NCBI RefSeq assembly: GCF_900106745.1
Contig: NZ_FNNV01000004.1
Coordinates: 1 to 64,000, forward strand
Reading direction: 5' to 3'
DNA from: Paenibacillus sp. CF384
GTDB lineage: Bacteria; Bacillota; Bacilli; Paenibacillales; Paenibacillaceae
Length of the DNA: 64,000 nt
Position 1 is the stretch's first letter. The number at the start of each line of letters is the position of its first letter. Positions 32,981 to 41,953 of the stretch are shown here, piece after piece. Position numbers and translations under genes: made by a program. The notes under the pieces were generated by a model. It saw only the letters and a program-made list of their open reading frames with translations, was not told the DNA's origin and ran no database searches.

Positions 32981-34168
32981 ATGTCTAGTTCATCATTGAC
33001 CGCTTATCTGCAGCGTAATTTGGAAGAAATGAAGAAGAACGGGTTATTTAACGAGATTAACGTCCTGCAAGGCGGCAACGGTCCGCTTATTCATATTAAC
33101 AACCGAGCACTGATCAATCTTTCCTCCAACAACTACTTAGGTTTGGCAGGCGATGAAAGACTCATTCAAGCGGCAGAGGCTGCCCTTCGCAAATACGGCG
33201 TAGGCGCCGGTGCCGTGCGTACGATCAACGGAACGATGGACATTCACGAAGAATTAGAGACGAAATTAGCGCGTTTCAAGCAAACCGAGGCCGCTATAGC
33301 GTACCAATCCGGTTTCAACTGTAATATGGCAGCGATTTCAGCGGTAATGGAGGCAGGGGATGCGATTCTCTCCGATGAGCTCAACCATGCTTCTATTATT
33401 GACGGCTGCCGGTTAACCAAAGCGAAGGTCATTCGCTTTAAGCATTCGGATATGGAAGACCTGGAGAAACAGGCGAAGGAAGCAAGAGAGTCCGGTCATT
33501 ATAACAAAATCATGGTCATCACGGATGGCGTGTTCTCGATGGATGGCGACATTGCGAAGCTTCCGGAAATCGTGGAGATTGCGGAACGATACGACCTTAT
33601 CACCTATGTCGATGACGCGCACGGCTCAGGGGTACTTGGCAAAGGGGCAGGCACGGTTAAACATTTCGGATTGTCGGATCGGGTTGATTTTCAGATCGGT
33701 ACGTTGTCCAAAGCGATCGGTGTCGTTGGCGGATACGTGGCCGGCAAACGCGAGCTCATCGAATGGCTGAAAGTTAGAAGCCGTCCGTTCTTGTTCTCAA
33801 CAGCAACACCGCCGGCAATTGCCGCTGCATGCAGCGCTGCACTGGATATCCTATCCGATAGCGCAGAATTACAGGAGAAGCTGTGGAGCAATGCCGCATA
33901 TTTCCGCAATGGCTTGCAGCAGCTCGGCTTCGATACCGGACACACGGAAACGCCGATTATTCCATGCATTATTGGTGACGAAGTGAAGACGCAGCAGTTC
34001 AGCAAAGCGCTGTTCGAAGCCGGTGTATATGCCAAAGCGATCGTATTCCCGACTGTTGCCAAAGGCGCAGGGCGAGTCCGCAACATGCCGACGGCAGCGC
34101 ATACGACCGAGATGCTCGATCAGGCACTTGCCATCTATGAGAATGTAAAGAAGCAGCTCGGCGTGTAG
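32981..34168 (+). CDS. kbl: Glycine C-acetyltransferase (2-amino-3-ketobutyrate CoA ligase)
   Basis: A 395-residue PLP enzyme of the alpha-oxoamine synthase family; it splits 2-amino-3-ketobutyrate with CoA into glycine and acetyl-CoA. The PLP Lys is in [13 protein letters not shown], the cofactor Asp in [23 protein letters not shown] and [11 protein letters not shown] are family motifs. ATG 32981 is preferred because upstream ATG codons lie at or before the predicted transcription start, and GAGATGGGG precedes it. It is followed by tdh, 36 bases away, completing the threonine-to-glycine route. Confidence 0.9.
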   Translation: MSSSSLTAYLQRNLEEMKKNGLFNEINVLQGGNGPLIHINNRALINLSSNNYLGLAGDERLIQAAEAALRKYGVGAGAVRTINGTMDIHEELETKLARFKQTEAAIAYQSGFNCNMAAISAVMEAGDAILSDELNHASIIDGCRLTKAKVIRFKHSDMEDLEKQAKEARESGHYNKIMVITDGVFSMDGDIAKLPEIVEIAERYDLITYVDDAHGSGVLGKGAGTVKHFGLSDRVDFQIGTLSKAIGVVGGYVAGKRELIEWLKVRSRPFLFSTATPPAIAAACSAALDILSDSAELQEKLWSNAAYFRNGLQQLGFDTGHTETPIIPCIIGDEVKTQQFSKALFEAGVYAKAIVFPTVAKGAGRVRNMPTAAHTTEMLDQALAIYENVKKQLGV

Positions 34169-34204
34169 GGACAGCTCATCTTAGGATTCGGAGGCGAAAC
34201 GGAT

Positions 34205-35197
34205 ATGAAGAAGATACTAGTAACCGGTTCATCGGGCCAAATCGGCAGTGAGCTTGTCGCCGCGCTGCGCGCCCGTTATGGAGTAGATCAAGTCATTGCG
34301 ACCGATATTAAACCAAGCCATGCTCCTGCAGCGGCAGACGGACCTTTCGAGCTGCTCGATGTGAACAATCGGCAAGACTTCCTCGATATCGCGCGCAAAT
34401 ATAATGTAGATACCGTAATCCACCTCGCCGCACTTCTGTCAGCGACGGCCGAGGCAAACCCGCTGTTCGCCTGGGAGCTGAACATGGGTGGACTCTTGAA
34501 TGCGCTTGAAGTAGCCAGAGAACTGAAATGTCAGTTCTTTACTCCAAGCTCAATCGGCGTGTTTGGACCGGATTCTCCGAAGGATCTCACGCCGCAACTG
34601 ACCATACAGCGTCCCATCACCATGTATGGCATTAACAAAGTAGCGGGCGAGCTGCTGTGCGACTATTATTATCGCAAATTTGGCGTGGATACACGTGGTT
34701 TGCGGTTCCCCGGATTGATATCGTACCTCACGCCTCCTGGCGGCGGAACGACCGATTATGCAGTAGCGATGTTCTTCGAAGCCATTCGCAGCGGCGAATA
34801 CAGCTCTTATATCGATAAGGGAACATTCATGGATATGATGTATATGCCTGATGCCATCGACGCCATCATCCAACTGATGGAGGCCGATTCCGCTAAGCTG
34901 ATCCATCGTAACGCCTACAATGTTTCTGCGATGAGCATAGATCCGGAGCAGTTGGCTGCCGAAATCAGAAAGCTGCTGCCCTCGTTCAAGCTTACTTATC
35001 AGATTGATCCGATCAGAGAGGGAATCGCCCAGAGCTGGCCGAACTCCCTCGATACGTCTGCCGCCCGGAACGAGTGGGGCTTCAAGCCGCGCTACACGCT
35101 GGAGACGATGGCACAGGATATGCTGTTCCAAATTGCCGCCCGCAATCTCGAATCAAGTAGTGATTCACCCCTAAGCAGCATTATGAAAGTCTCCTAA
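34205..35197 (+). CDS. tdh: L-threonine 3-dehydrogenase (SDR, epimerase-like type)
   Basis: A 330-residue extended short-chain dehydrogenase of the UDP-epimerase-like threonine dehydrogenase type. The NAD motif is GSSGQIG near the N-terminus; the catalytic site is SSIGVFGP and YGINK (YxxxK); LRFPGLISY and [13 protein letters not shown] are typical of this group. It oxidises L-threonine to 2-amino-3-ketobutyrate, the substrate of kbl just upstream. TTCGGAGGCG precedes the ATG. Confidence 0.9.
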   Translation: MKKILVTGSSGQIGSELVAALRARYGVDQVIATDIKPSHAPAAADGPFELLDVNNRQDFLDIARKYNVDTVIHLAALLSATAEANPLFAWELNMGGLLNALEVARELKCQFFTPSSIGVFGPDSPKDLTPQLTIQRPITMYGINKVAGELLCDYYYRKFGVDTRGLRFPGLISYLTPPGGGTTDYAVAMFFEAIRSGEYSSYIDKGTFMDMMYMPDAIDAIIQLMEADSAKLIHRNAYNVSAMSIDPEQLAAEIRKLLPSFKLTYQIDPIREGIAQSWPNSLDTSAARNEWGFKPRYTLETMAQDMLFQIAARNLESSSDSPLSSIMKVS

Positions 35198-35219
35198 ACG
35201 TAAACGAGTGCAGCCACTA

Positions 35220-35271
35220 GCAAAAACGTTCCTTCGCCGTAAATGTGCGGCTGAGGAACGTTTTTTTGTTT
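35220..35271. terminator. Bidirectional terminator
   Basis: AAAAACGTTCCTTCGCCG pairs with CGGCTGAGGAACGTTTTTTTG; it separates tdh from the convergent GyrI-like gene. Confidence 0.9.
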
Positions 35272-35273
35272 CA

Positions 35274-35879
35274 TCATTTAGCAACCGGATATCGCAAAAT
35301 CGTCCGAAGCGACTCCGCCGCCGTCTTCCGGAAGTCAGACAAATAAATCTCATGATGCTTTCCGCTGATTGCGAGTCCTTGCTGTTCTATGTACGCATAC
35401 ATGATCGCCAGTGTTTCCGGCTCCGTGCTGAACGGGCCGACATGCAGCATTTGCACGCATGTTCCTTCTGAGAGCGTGCCGAAGCTTACGCTGCTCACCG
35501 GTATGAGCGGTTTTTTGTTCACGGCAATCCGCAAGCCCTCTGCAGCAATAGCCTCTGTAACATAATCCGGCTGACGGATAAGAAGCGTCCACTGCCACAG
35601 CTCGCGCGGCGTTTCGAGCGGATCCAGACTCATGTCCTCCACCCACCATTGTCCTTCCAGCTTGGCAACCGTAAAGTCCTGCCCCGCTTGCTTGCACAGC
35701 GCCTTAATGCTGTAAGCCGCCGTATACATCGCCTCGATCGCTGCCTTAAAAGACTCGCTTTCAGGAGCGCCGAAACCTGTAATCTGCAAATAAGGCAAGT
35801 CAGGCAATGTAATCAACTCTGGCTTCTTACGGGCGCCATAATAGATTTTGTCTGATTTCGTTAAGTCGAGTTTATCCAA
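35274..35879 (-). CDS. GyrI-like effector-binding-domain protein
   Basis: A 201-residue stand-alone GyrI-like (AraC effector-binding) protein with the LPDLPYLQITGFGAPESESF opening, EGQWWVEDMSLDP and GTLSEGTCVQMLHVGPFSTEPETL. Such domains bind hydrophobic or amphipathic small molecules, and some hydrolyse electrophiles. The start is TTG 35879, with GGGAGGT 6 bases before it. No membrane segments. Confidence 0.82.
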   Translation of the reverse strand: MDKLDLTKSDKIYYGARKKPELITLPDLPYLQITGFGAPESESFKAAIEAMYTAAYSIKALCKQAGQDFTVAKLEGQWWVEDMSLDPLETPRELWQWTLLIRQPDYVTEAIAAEGLRIAVNKKPLIPVSSVSFGTLSEGTCVQMLHVGPFSTEPETLAIMYAYIEQQGLAISGKHHEIYLSDFRKTAAESLRTILRYPVAK

Positions 35880-36022
35880 ATTACTTACCTCCCGAACGTT
35901 TCACTACGGACATTATACCCCAGACAAGCGGGAGCGCCGATTATTTTTTTGTTGTATTTCAACCCTAAATCCGTCAAACTGTTGGCAATGGAAACTTACG
36001 GGAATGGGGCTCGAATAAGCTA

Positions 36023-36937
36023 ATGAAGCAAGATCGCAAATGGATGTTTTACCTCGGCTTGGTGCTGGTTTCGGCGATCTGGGGGGCTAATTTCGGCGTA
36101 TCGCGCAAAGCGATGGAGACCTTTGATCCGATTCTGTTCGCTTTTCTGCGTTTCTCCATCGCTACGCCGTTCTTCTTCCTCTTGCTCTATCTGAAGGAAG
36201 GCAGCGTTCGAGTACCGATCAAGGCAGCGTTACAGTTGGCGGCAATCGGCTTGGTGGGCGTAACGGGACTTGAAATTGCCGTGATGTACTCGATTAAATT
36301 AACGACGCTCGCTAATGCATCGCTGCTCAATGTGGCACCTTGGCCGATTTTCGCAGCATTGCTTGGACCGTTATTTATGCGGGAGCGGATGTCGGCTCGT
36401 CTGATCGTTGGCGGCGTGGCGGCTATGGCGGGGGTTTGCTTAGTTATTCTGGGCGGATCGGAGGGTTTTGACCTCTCCTCTGATAATATGGTAGGCAATA
36501 TGCTGGCTCTTGGCGTTAGCGTCATCGGTGCTTTGTATAACCTCGCGTGTATGCCGCTGATGAAGACGTATTCGGCCTTGCGCGTCAGCACATGGTACAT
36601 CGCCTTCGGCATGCTGTTTATGTTCCCGTTCACGTTAGGCTCGTGGAGCAAGGTAGAATGGGGCTCGCTAACGTCCAGCTCGTATACGGCTATCGCTTTT
36701 AACGTCCTGGTTTGTACGATATTCTCGTTCATGGTGTGGAATGCGAGCATGTTCAGGATCGGCGCGACACGGGCGAATTTCTTCCGTTATGTCGTACCGG
36801 CTTCTGCGGTTGCGGTAGGTTACTTCTTCTTCAATGAGCAAATCAGCGGCTGGCAGCTGGGCGGTACGGTGTTCATGATTGCCGGATTGGTGTGGATTAG
36901 CTTGGAGAAGAAACCGAACTTGGTCCCGATTAGTTAA
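36023..36937 (+). CDS. EamA/DMT-family permease
   Basis: A 304-residue inner-membrane protein with ten hydrophobic segments in two EamA repeats (for example LVLVSAIWGANFGVSRKAM at the start and a second repeat from about residue 155). Exporters of amino acids, purines or other metabolites belong here. The ribosome binding site is weak (GGAATGGGG, spacing 13). It is a single-gene unit followed by a terminator. Confidence 0.88.
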   Translation: MKQDRKWMFYLGLVLVSAIWGANFGVSRKAMETFDPILFAFLRFSIATPFFFLLLYLKEGSVRVPIKAALQLAAIGLVGVTGLEIAVMYSIKLTTLANASLLNVAPWPIFAALLGPLFMRERMSARLIVGGVAAMAGVCLVILGGSEGFDLSSDNMVGNMLALGVSVIGALYNLACMPLMKTYSALRVSTWYIAFGMLFMFPFTLGSWSKVEWGSLTSSSYTAIAFNVLVCTIFSFMVWNASMFRIGATRANFFRYVVPASAVAVGYFFFNEQISGWQLGGTVFMIAGLVWISLEKKPNLVPIS

Positions 36938-36956
36938 ATTAGGCTTAGAAATTGGA

Positions 36957-36995
36957 CGACCCCCGCTTCATGATAGAAGCGAGGGTCTTTTTGGT
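36957..36995 (+). terminator. Intrinsic terminator
   Basis: GACCCCCGCTTC pairs with GAAGCGAGGGTC around ATGATA, followed by TTTTTGG. Confidence 0.9.
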
Positions 36996-37488
36996 TTGAA
37001 GAGACGTACAACGCGCTTAATGCGGCATCATTCGTTCCTTCTTGTATAGTTCACTATGTGCAGGCGTCCGTAACTTGGCGCCGCAAAATATGATAAGCGT
37101 AACCGCTAATGTCTTCCTACTTTCAATTAAAAAACGTGCACGAAAGCAACGAAAGCCCTAACCTCTCTAACGTCCTTGCGGTTCCTCGACCGCGCCAGTG
37201 TGAATCCGTGTTCCTTAAAGCAGCCGTGAATAAAAGGAATTTGAATGTGTGGTGATTTGAAGGGTAATCACAACGAATACGAGGAAAAAACCAGAGGTTA
37301 CACTTGATACAATTCCTAATTATACACAGAACCCAGATGGAAAACAAGTCCCATTCATTGCTTTTCTTTGGAAACTACAACGATATGACATTTGTCATGC
37401 GAAACAGATTACATTCATGAATGTCGGATAGGTCCTGCATTCGGTACACTAAGGACATCAGAGAAAGCGATATGAGGAGTGAACGATC
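36996..37488. other. Intergenic region, possible gene remnant and operators
   Basis: About 490 AT-richer bases with no intact gene. From 37261 to 37431 an open plus-strand frame of 56 codons without a start gives protein-like sequence (PEVTLDTIPNYTQNPDGKQ, then VPFIAFLWKLQRYD), which may be the tail of a decayed gene; I cannot name the family. The end of this stretch carries two palindromes listed separately, so part of the frame is probably regulatory DNA. Confidence 0.35.
37385..37424. promoter_or_regulatory. Paired palindromes before the ABC/two-component operon
   Basis: ATGACA-TT-TGTCAT (37385-37398) and ACATTCATGAATGT (37411-37424) are perfect palindromes with centres 26 bp apart, 65-100 bases before the ATPase gene. 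NarL/DesR-type regulators bind such inverted repeats, and a DesR-type regulator is encoded in this operon, so autoregulation is likely. Confidence 0.5.
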
Positions 37489-38382
37489 ATGAAAGCTGCA
37501 ATACAGTTAACCGGCGTCAGCAAGGTGTACAAAGACAAAACGGCCGTAAGCGATTTGACGTTATCCATTGCGGAGGGAACCGTCGTGGCACTGCTCGGTC
37601 CGAACGGTGCCGGCAAAACAACGACCGTATCGATGATTCTTGGCATGCACAAGCCCACCAAAGGGACAGTGAAGCTGCTTGGCGGCGATCCCCGCGATCA
37701 GCAAGTGCGGGATCGAATCGGTGCGATGCTGCAGGATGTCAGCGTGATTGATGGACTGAAGGTAGGCGAGAGCATCGAATTGTTCCGCAGCTACTACAAG
37801 AAGCCGCTGCCGCTCGATTACCTATTGAAGGTTTCCAACCTGACAGAAGAGAAGAACAAGTTCGCAACCGCGTTGTCGGGCGGGCAGCAGAGAAGGCTGG
37901 GATTTGCGCTGGCGCTTGCCGGCGATCCGGATGTTATTTTTCTCGATGAACCGACTGTGGGGATGGACGTCACTTCGCGCCAGCTGTTCTGGGATACGGT
38001 CAAAGCGATGGCAGGCCAGGGCAAAACAATTGTGCTCACGACGCATTATCTAGACGAAGCTGACAGTGTTGCGGACCGCATTATCGTGATCAATAACGGC
38101 AAGCTGATCGCCGACGGCACGCCAAGCGAAATTAAAGCCGAGACGACAGGACGGGTAATCTCGTTCATCGCAGGTGACAGTGTTACTACGGAATCGCTGC
38201 TTGCCCTGCCGGATGTGACGGATGTGGAATGGAGCGGTCGCAAAGTGAAGCTGTACAGCTCTGACACGGACCGACTTATTGTAGCGTTAGTTGAGAAACG
38301 TTTTGATATGCGCGACATCGAAATTCAAACCGGCGGGCTCGAAGATGCATTCCAAGCGCTCGTGCTGCAGTCGTCGAATTAG
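37489..38382 (+). CDS. ABC transporter ATP-binding protein (YvfR/LnrL-like)
   Basis: A 297-residue ABC ATPase: Walker A GPNGAGKTT, Q-loop MLQDV, signature LSGGQQRR, Walker B VIFLDEPTVGMD and H-loop TTHYL. The C-terminal 80 residues form the extra domain of drug/lipid exporter ATPases. AGGAG precedes the ATG. It is followed by one permease, a DesK-type kinase and a DesR-type regulator, an arrangement like B. subtilis yvfRSTU or the lnr (linearmycin resistance) locus, which suggests export of, or response to, a membrane-active compound. Confidence 0.9.
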   Translation: MKAAIQLTGVSKVYKDKTAVSDLTLSIAEGTVVALLGPNGAGKTTTVSMILGMHKPTKGTVKLLGGDPRDQQVRDRIGAMLQDVSVIDGLKVGESIELFRSYYKKPLPLDYLLKVSNLTEEKNKFATALSGGQQRRLGFALALAGDPDVIFLDEPTVGMDVTSRQLFWDTVKAMAGQGKTIVLTTHYLDEADSVADRIIVINNGKLIADGTPSEIKAETTGRVISFIAGDSVTTESLLALPDVTDVEWSGRKVKLYSSDTDRLIVALVEKRFDMRDIEIQTGGLEDAFQALVLQSSN

Positions 38383-38429
38383 TCAAATAACCCCTGAGCA
38401 ATCGGGATAAACTAGTGGGAGTGAAAATA

Positions 38430-39185
38430 ATGAATGGAACTATGGTTAGGGCGACACTTGCCCAGTGTAAGGCGGAGCTGCTGCGTACGGTCCGCAATAA
38501 ACGATTTTTTATCTTCTCGATTGTCATGCCGATTATCTTCTACTTCCTGTTCTCCAACATCGTTGGCGACAATAAGGTTGTCGGCGGCGTGGACTGGTCG
38601 GCTTATTACCTCATGTCGATGACCTGCTACGGTATTATCGGGGCCAGCTTCTCGACCTACAGCATCCGTTTGGCGCGAGAACGCTCGCAAGGATGGATTC
38701 GCATGCTGCGCATTACCCCGCTCCCATCATGGGCCTATATCGTATCGAAAATCGCATCCCAAGCCATCATTAATCTCTTCATCGTTGTTATGATGTTTCT
38801 GATTGGCGGTATCGCTAAGGGGATCGACTTGCCGGCTTCGACCTGGATCGCCAGCGGAGCATGGATCTGGCTTGGCGGGTTGTCTTTTATGACGCTTGGC
38901 ACCTTGTTCGGCACGATGCGCAATCCGGATGCCGTACAGGTATTGAGTACGGTGGCTTATATGGGGCTGTCTGTTGTGGGCGGTCTGTGGATGCCATTTG
39001 AAACGATGTCCTCCACCATGCAGAAAGTAGCGGAGGTAACGCCAACCTATCGGCTCGGGCAGGGCGCTTGGAACATTATCGGCGGCCAAGGCTTGAATTG
39101 GAACGGAATCGGCATTCTGGCGATTTACGTAGTCGTTCTAATGGTGGTATCATCATGGATAATGAAAAAGCAGGAAGCGGTGTAA
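38430..39185 (+). CDS. ABC-2 type transporter permease
   Basis: A 251-residue membrane protein with six predicted helices of the ABC-2 family (IFSIVMPIIFYFLFSNIVG; MLRITPLPSWAYIVSKIASQAIINLFIVVMMFLIGG). GGGAG is 8 bases before ATG 38430; an upstream in-frame GTG (38415) overlaps that site. It works with the ATPase just upstream. Confidence 0.9.
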   Translation: MNGTMVRATLAQCKAELLRTVRNKRFFIFSIVMPIIFYFLFSNIVGDNKVVGGVDWSAYYLMSMTCYGIIGASFSTYSIRLARERSQGWIRMLRITPLPSWAYIVSKIASQAIINLFIVVMMFLIGGIAKGIDLPASTWIASGAWIWLGGLSFMTLGTLFGTMRNPDAVQVLSTVAYMGLSVVGGLWMPFETMSSTMQKVAEVTPTYRLGQGAWNIIGGQGLNWNGIGILAIYVVVLMVVSSWIMKKQEAV

Positions 39186-39189
39186 CGTT

Positions 39190-40356
39190 ATGCGGAACAT
39201 GATGAAGCGGCCTCAAGCCGGACCACCTGTGTTATTTGCAATGATATGGTTAGTCTATCTTGTGTTCCCGCTTTATCATTTATTCAATCAGCCGCCAGTC
39301 AGGGTTGTGATGGGGTTGACGGCTGTTCTCGTATTTATCGCCTTATATGTGTACAGCTACGCATACGAGCGTGGGCGACTGTACTGTATACTTGGCATGC
39401 TGCTCATCGTAGGCCTGTTCTGTTACAGCGATGAAGCATCCGTTTATATGGCGTTCTATCCGGCGCCGGTTATCGGGATGCTGAAAGGCCGCAGGCAGTT
39501 TGGAATTGCGATTGGCGGACTTGCGGCGCTGTTTGTCTCGACAATATGGTATTGGTCGCTCTATGACGATACCGATGCGCTGTTGCAGTTTATCCCGGCT
39601 ATGGTTGTCATGTTATTTATCCCATTCGCTTTAATCGTTGGTCGAAGGTCGAAGGAGCTGCGGCAAAAGCTGAACCTTGCTAACGAAGAAATCTCACGGT
39701 TGTCCAAGAACGAGGAGCGCCAGCGCATCTCTCGCGATTTGCACGATACGCTCGGTCACACGCTTTCGCTTATTACGCTCAAGAGTGAGCTCGCAGAGAA
39801 ACTCATTCTCAAGCAGCCGGAGCGGGCCGTGCAGGAGGTACGGGATATTCAGGCAACCTCGCGTGCTGCGCTGCGTCAGGTAAGGGAGCTGGTGTCGGGG
39901 ATGAGCGCGGTGAAGCTGCGCGACGAGGTCGATCAGGCGAAGCGCATCTTGGCTGCTGCGGGTATCGTATTGGAGCGCGGGGAGAGCGATTGGGAACGGG
40001 AGCTGCCGTCGCCGCTGCTCGATAATATTCTGGGGATGTGCTTGCGGGAATCGGTGACCAACATCGTCAAGCACAGTCGTGCGCGTGTATGTACCGTTCG
40101 ACTGGAATGGGAACCGGGCAAGCTGAAGCTGATTGTGATGGATGACGGGATCGGAGTGAGCAAGAGCAGTGAGGCTGCTGGTCCGAGGCCGCCTGATATA
40201 GGAGATGGATTAGTTGGCGGCAATGGTTTGCGCGGCATGAGAGAGCGTCTTAAGTTAATCGATGGCGATCTTGTCTTGGAGTCAGTAGGCAGAGGCACGG
40301 TGCTGACGTTTACGGTTCCGCTGGTGGAGAAGTCGGGCAGCAAGGGAGTAGGATGA
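39190..40356 (+). CDS. Sensor histidine kinase, DesK-like
   Basis: A 388-residue kinase with four to five N-terminal membrane helices (residues 14-150) and no extracytoplasmic domain, as in DesK-like membrane-state sensors. HisKA_3 motif RISRDLHDTLGHTLSLI places the phosphorylated His at 185; the ATPase domain has ESVTNIVKHS (N box) and DDGIGV (G1) and GNGLRGMRERL (G2). It partners with the response regulator 3 bases downstream. Confidence 0.9.
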   Translation: MRNMMKRPQAGPPVLFAMIWLVYLVFPLYHLFNQPPVRVVMGLTAVLVFIALYVYSYAYERGRLYCILGMLLIVGLFCYSDEASVYMAFYPAPVIGMLKGRRQFGIAIGGLAALFVSTIWYWSLYDDTDALLQFIPAMVVMLFIPFALIVGRRSKELRQKLNLANEEISRLSKNEERQRISRDLHDTLGHTLSLITLKSELAEKLILKQPERAVQEVRDIQATSRAALRQVRELVSGMSAVKLRDEVDQAKRILAAAGIVLERGESDWERELPSPLLDNILGMCLRESVTNIVKHSRARVCTVRLEWEPGKLKLIVMDDGIGVSKSSEAAGPRPPDIGDGLVGGNGLRGMRERLKLIDGDLVLESVGRGTVLTFTVPLVEKSGSKGVG

Positions 40357-40359
40357 GCG

Positions 40360-40959
40360 GTGAAAATTGTAGTAGCTGAAGATCAAGGCATGCTGCGCGG
40401 CGCGCTGAGTGCGTTACTGGACATGGAGGATGACATCGAAGTAATCGGTCAAGCGGAGAATGGCAAACAAGCGCTGGCTATGATTCGCGAGCTGTCTCCC
40501 GATCTGTGCGTCATGGACATCGAGATGCCGGAGATGAGCGGCCTTGATGTAGCGGAGAAGCTGAAGGAGCTAGCTCATCCTTGCCGGGTGGTCATCCTGA
40601 CGACCTTCTCTCGCTCGGGGTATTTCCAGCGGGCGATGAAGGCGGGAGCGCGCGGATTCCTGCTCAAGGATTCGCCGATCGACGAGCTTGGCGCCGCTCT
40701 TCGCACCGTGTCGCAAGGCGGCCGCGCGGTTAGTCCGGAGCTTGCGCTGACGTTCTGGGAAGCGGAGAATCCGCTCACGGAACGGGAGCAGGAGGTACTG
40801 CGGCTTGCGGCTTCGGGTCTAACCGCAAGCGACATCGCAGGGCGGTTATTCCTCTCCGCGGGAACGGTCCGCAATTACTTGTCCGAAGCGATCCAAAAGC
40901 TTGCGGCGAAGAACCGCATCGACGCGATTGGGATCGCGGAGAAGAATGGGTGGATCTGA
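40360..40959 (+). CDS. Response regulator, NarL/DesR family
   Basis: A 199-residue regulator. Receiver domain with phosphoacceptor Asp 53 (CVMDIEMPEMSG), Thr in ILTTFSR and Lys in LLKDSP; C-terminal LuxR-type helix-turn-helix (LTEREQEVLRLAASGLTASDIAGRLFLSAGTVRNYLS). The start is GTG 40360, four bases after the kinase stop, with AAGGGAG upstream. It probably acts on the palindromes at 37385-37424. Confidence 0.92.
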   Translation: MKIVVAEDQGMLRGALSALLDMEDDIEVIGQAENGKQALAMIRELSPDLCVMDIEMPEMSGLDVAEKLKELAHPCRVVILTTFSRSGYFQRAMKAGARGFLLKDSPIDELGAALRTVSQGGRAVSPELALTFWEAENPLTEREQEVLRLAASGLTASDIAGRLFLSAGTVRNYLSEAIQKLAAKNRIDAIGIAEKNGWI

Positions 40960-40980
40960 GAAGTGGTCCACCCAATCCTC

Positions 40981-41805
40981 CTATCCATCCCGTTCCCGGT
41001 GCCAATTATTTCGCCGGATGAGGGTTGGCGTCAGACCGGTATAGTTTTTGATGGATCTGGCAAAATGGTAGGAGGTTTTAAATCCCACGCGGTACGCAAT
41101 TTCCCCGATTGATAAACCCGAATGACGAAGCAGCTCGATTCCTCTCTCAAGCCGATAATTCCATAAGTATTGCATAGGCGTAATGCCGAGTTCCCGACGA
41201 AACAGTCGAATCAAGTGATCCTTGGATAGGTTGGTCGTGAAGGCGAGGTCTGCGATGGTCAGATCTCTCTCATATTGATCCTTAATGGTCGCTTTGGCTA
41301 TTAGTATAGCTGGGTGTGTGCTGCGGGAAGCATCATGGTGCGCGCATTCGGCTGCATAGAGGTCCAGAGCGGTGAGACCAAGCTTACGAAGTGCGCCGTT
41401 GAATTCTGATTTCTGAATCTGTTTGATGGCAATCGCGAGGTCGGTTAATTGGGTCATTTCTTGGGAGAGAGGAAGGTAGAGCGGCAGCGCATGCAGCCGG
41501 TCGAGCAGCTCCGGCACGGGGAACTCCGGCGTTAAGGTGATCCAGCGATGCCAGGTGTCCTGATCTTCTGCGAAGCGGAAGGTTTCCCAGTGGCCGGGCT
41601 TGAGCAGAACGACATGCCCCGGCGGAATCACTTGCAGATGTTGATCGAGAAGAAGGTCGATGCTGCCGGAATGCAGCATAACGAGCTGGTAATCGGTTTG
41701 ATAGCGGGGTCCGAATTGGCTGCCCGGCGGGTATACAATGGAGCCTGCGCTTACTCTTGTCACTTGCAATGCCGGAAGCAATTCGGGTCCCACAAGCGCA
41801 TCCAT
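40981..41805 (-). CDS. AraC-family transcriptional regulator
   Basis: A 274-residue regulator: cupin domain (YQLVMLHSGSIDLLLDQHLQVIPPGHVVLLKPG) and AraC DNA-binding domain (IADLAFTTNLSKDHLIRLFRRELGITPMQYLWNYRLERGIELL, then IGEIAYRVGFKTSYHFARSIKNYTGLTP). TTAGGAGG precedes the ATG. It is divergent from the secreted beta-helix gene, its likely target. Its 3' end faces the response regulator, with a hairpin at 40947-40974 (TGGGTGGA/TCCACCCA, no T run) between. Confidence 0.88.
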   Translation of the reverse strand: MDALVGPELLPALQVTRVSAGSIVYPPGSQFGPRYQTDYQLVMLHSGSIDLLLDQHLQVIPPGHVVLLKPGHWETFRFAEDQDTWHRWITLTPEFPVPELLDRLHALPLYLPLSQEMTQLTDLAIAIKQIQKSEFNGALRKLGLTALDLYAAECAHHDASRSTHPAILIAKATIKDQYERDLTIADLAFTTNLSKDHLIRLFRRELGITPMQYLWNYRLERGIELLRHSGLSIGEIAYRVGFKTSYHFARSIKNYTGLTPTLIRRNNWHRERDG

Positions 41806-41901
41806 CCGAGCATCCTCCTAAGCCCTTAGATTAGAGCTGGAAATATCGTTCTCAGACACAAGATGATCGACTACAGAAATTTATTTTATCACGAGTTGCA
41901 C

Positions 41902-41933
41902 TATAATGGTGGGGTGAAATGAAAGCGCTCTAT
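41902..41933 (+). promoter_or_regulatory. -10 element and cre-like site before the beta-helix gene
   Basis: TATAAT at 41902-41907 is followed at 41920-41933 by TGAAAGCGCTCTAT, which matches the cre consensus TGWAANCGNTNWCA at 12 of 14 positions including the GCGC core. A cre just after the start of transcription is the usual position for CcpA repression. No clear -35 is seen, which fits an activator-dependent promoter. Confidence 0.5.
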
Positions 41934-41953
41934 ATTATAAAGGAGGCATCGTG

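Noticed and set aside
37123-37347. 74-residue minus-strand frame upstream of the ABC operon
   Set aside because: Cys/Trp/Phe-rich composition, no ribosome binding site, no recognisable motif.
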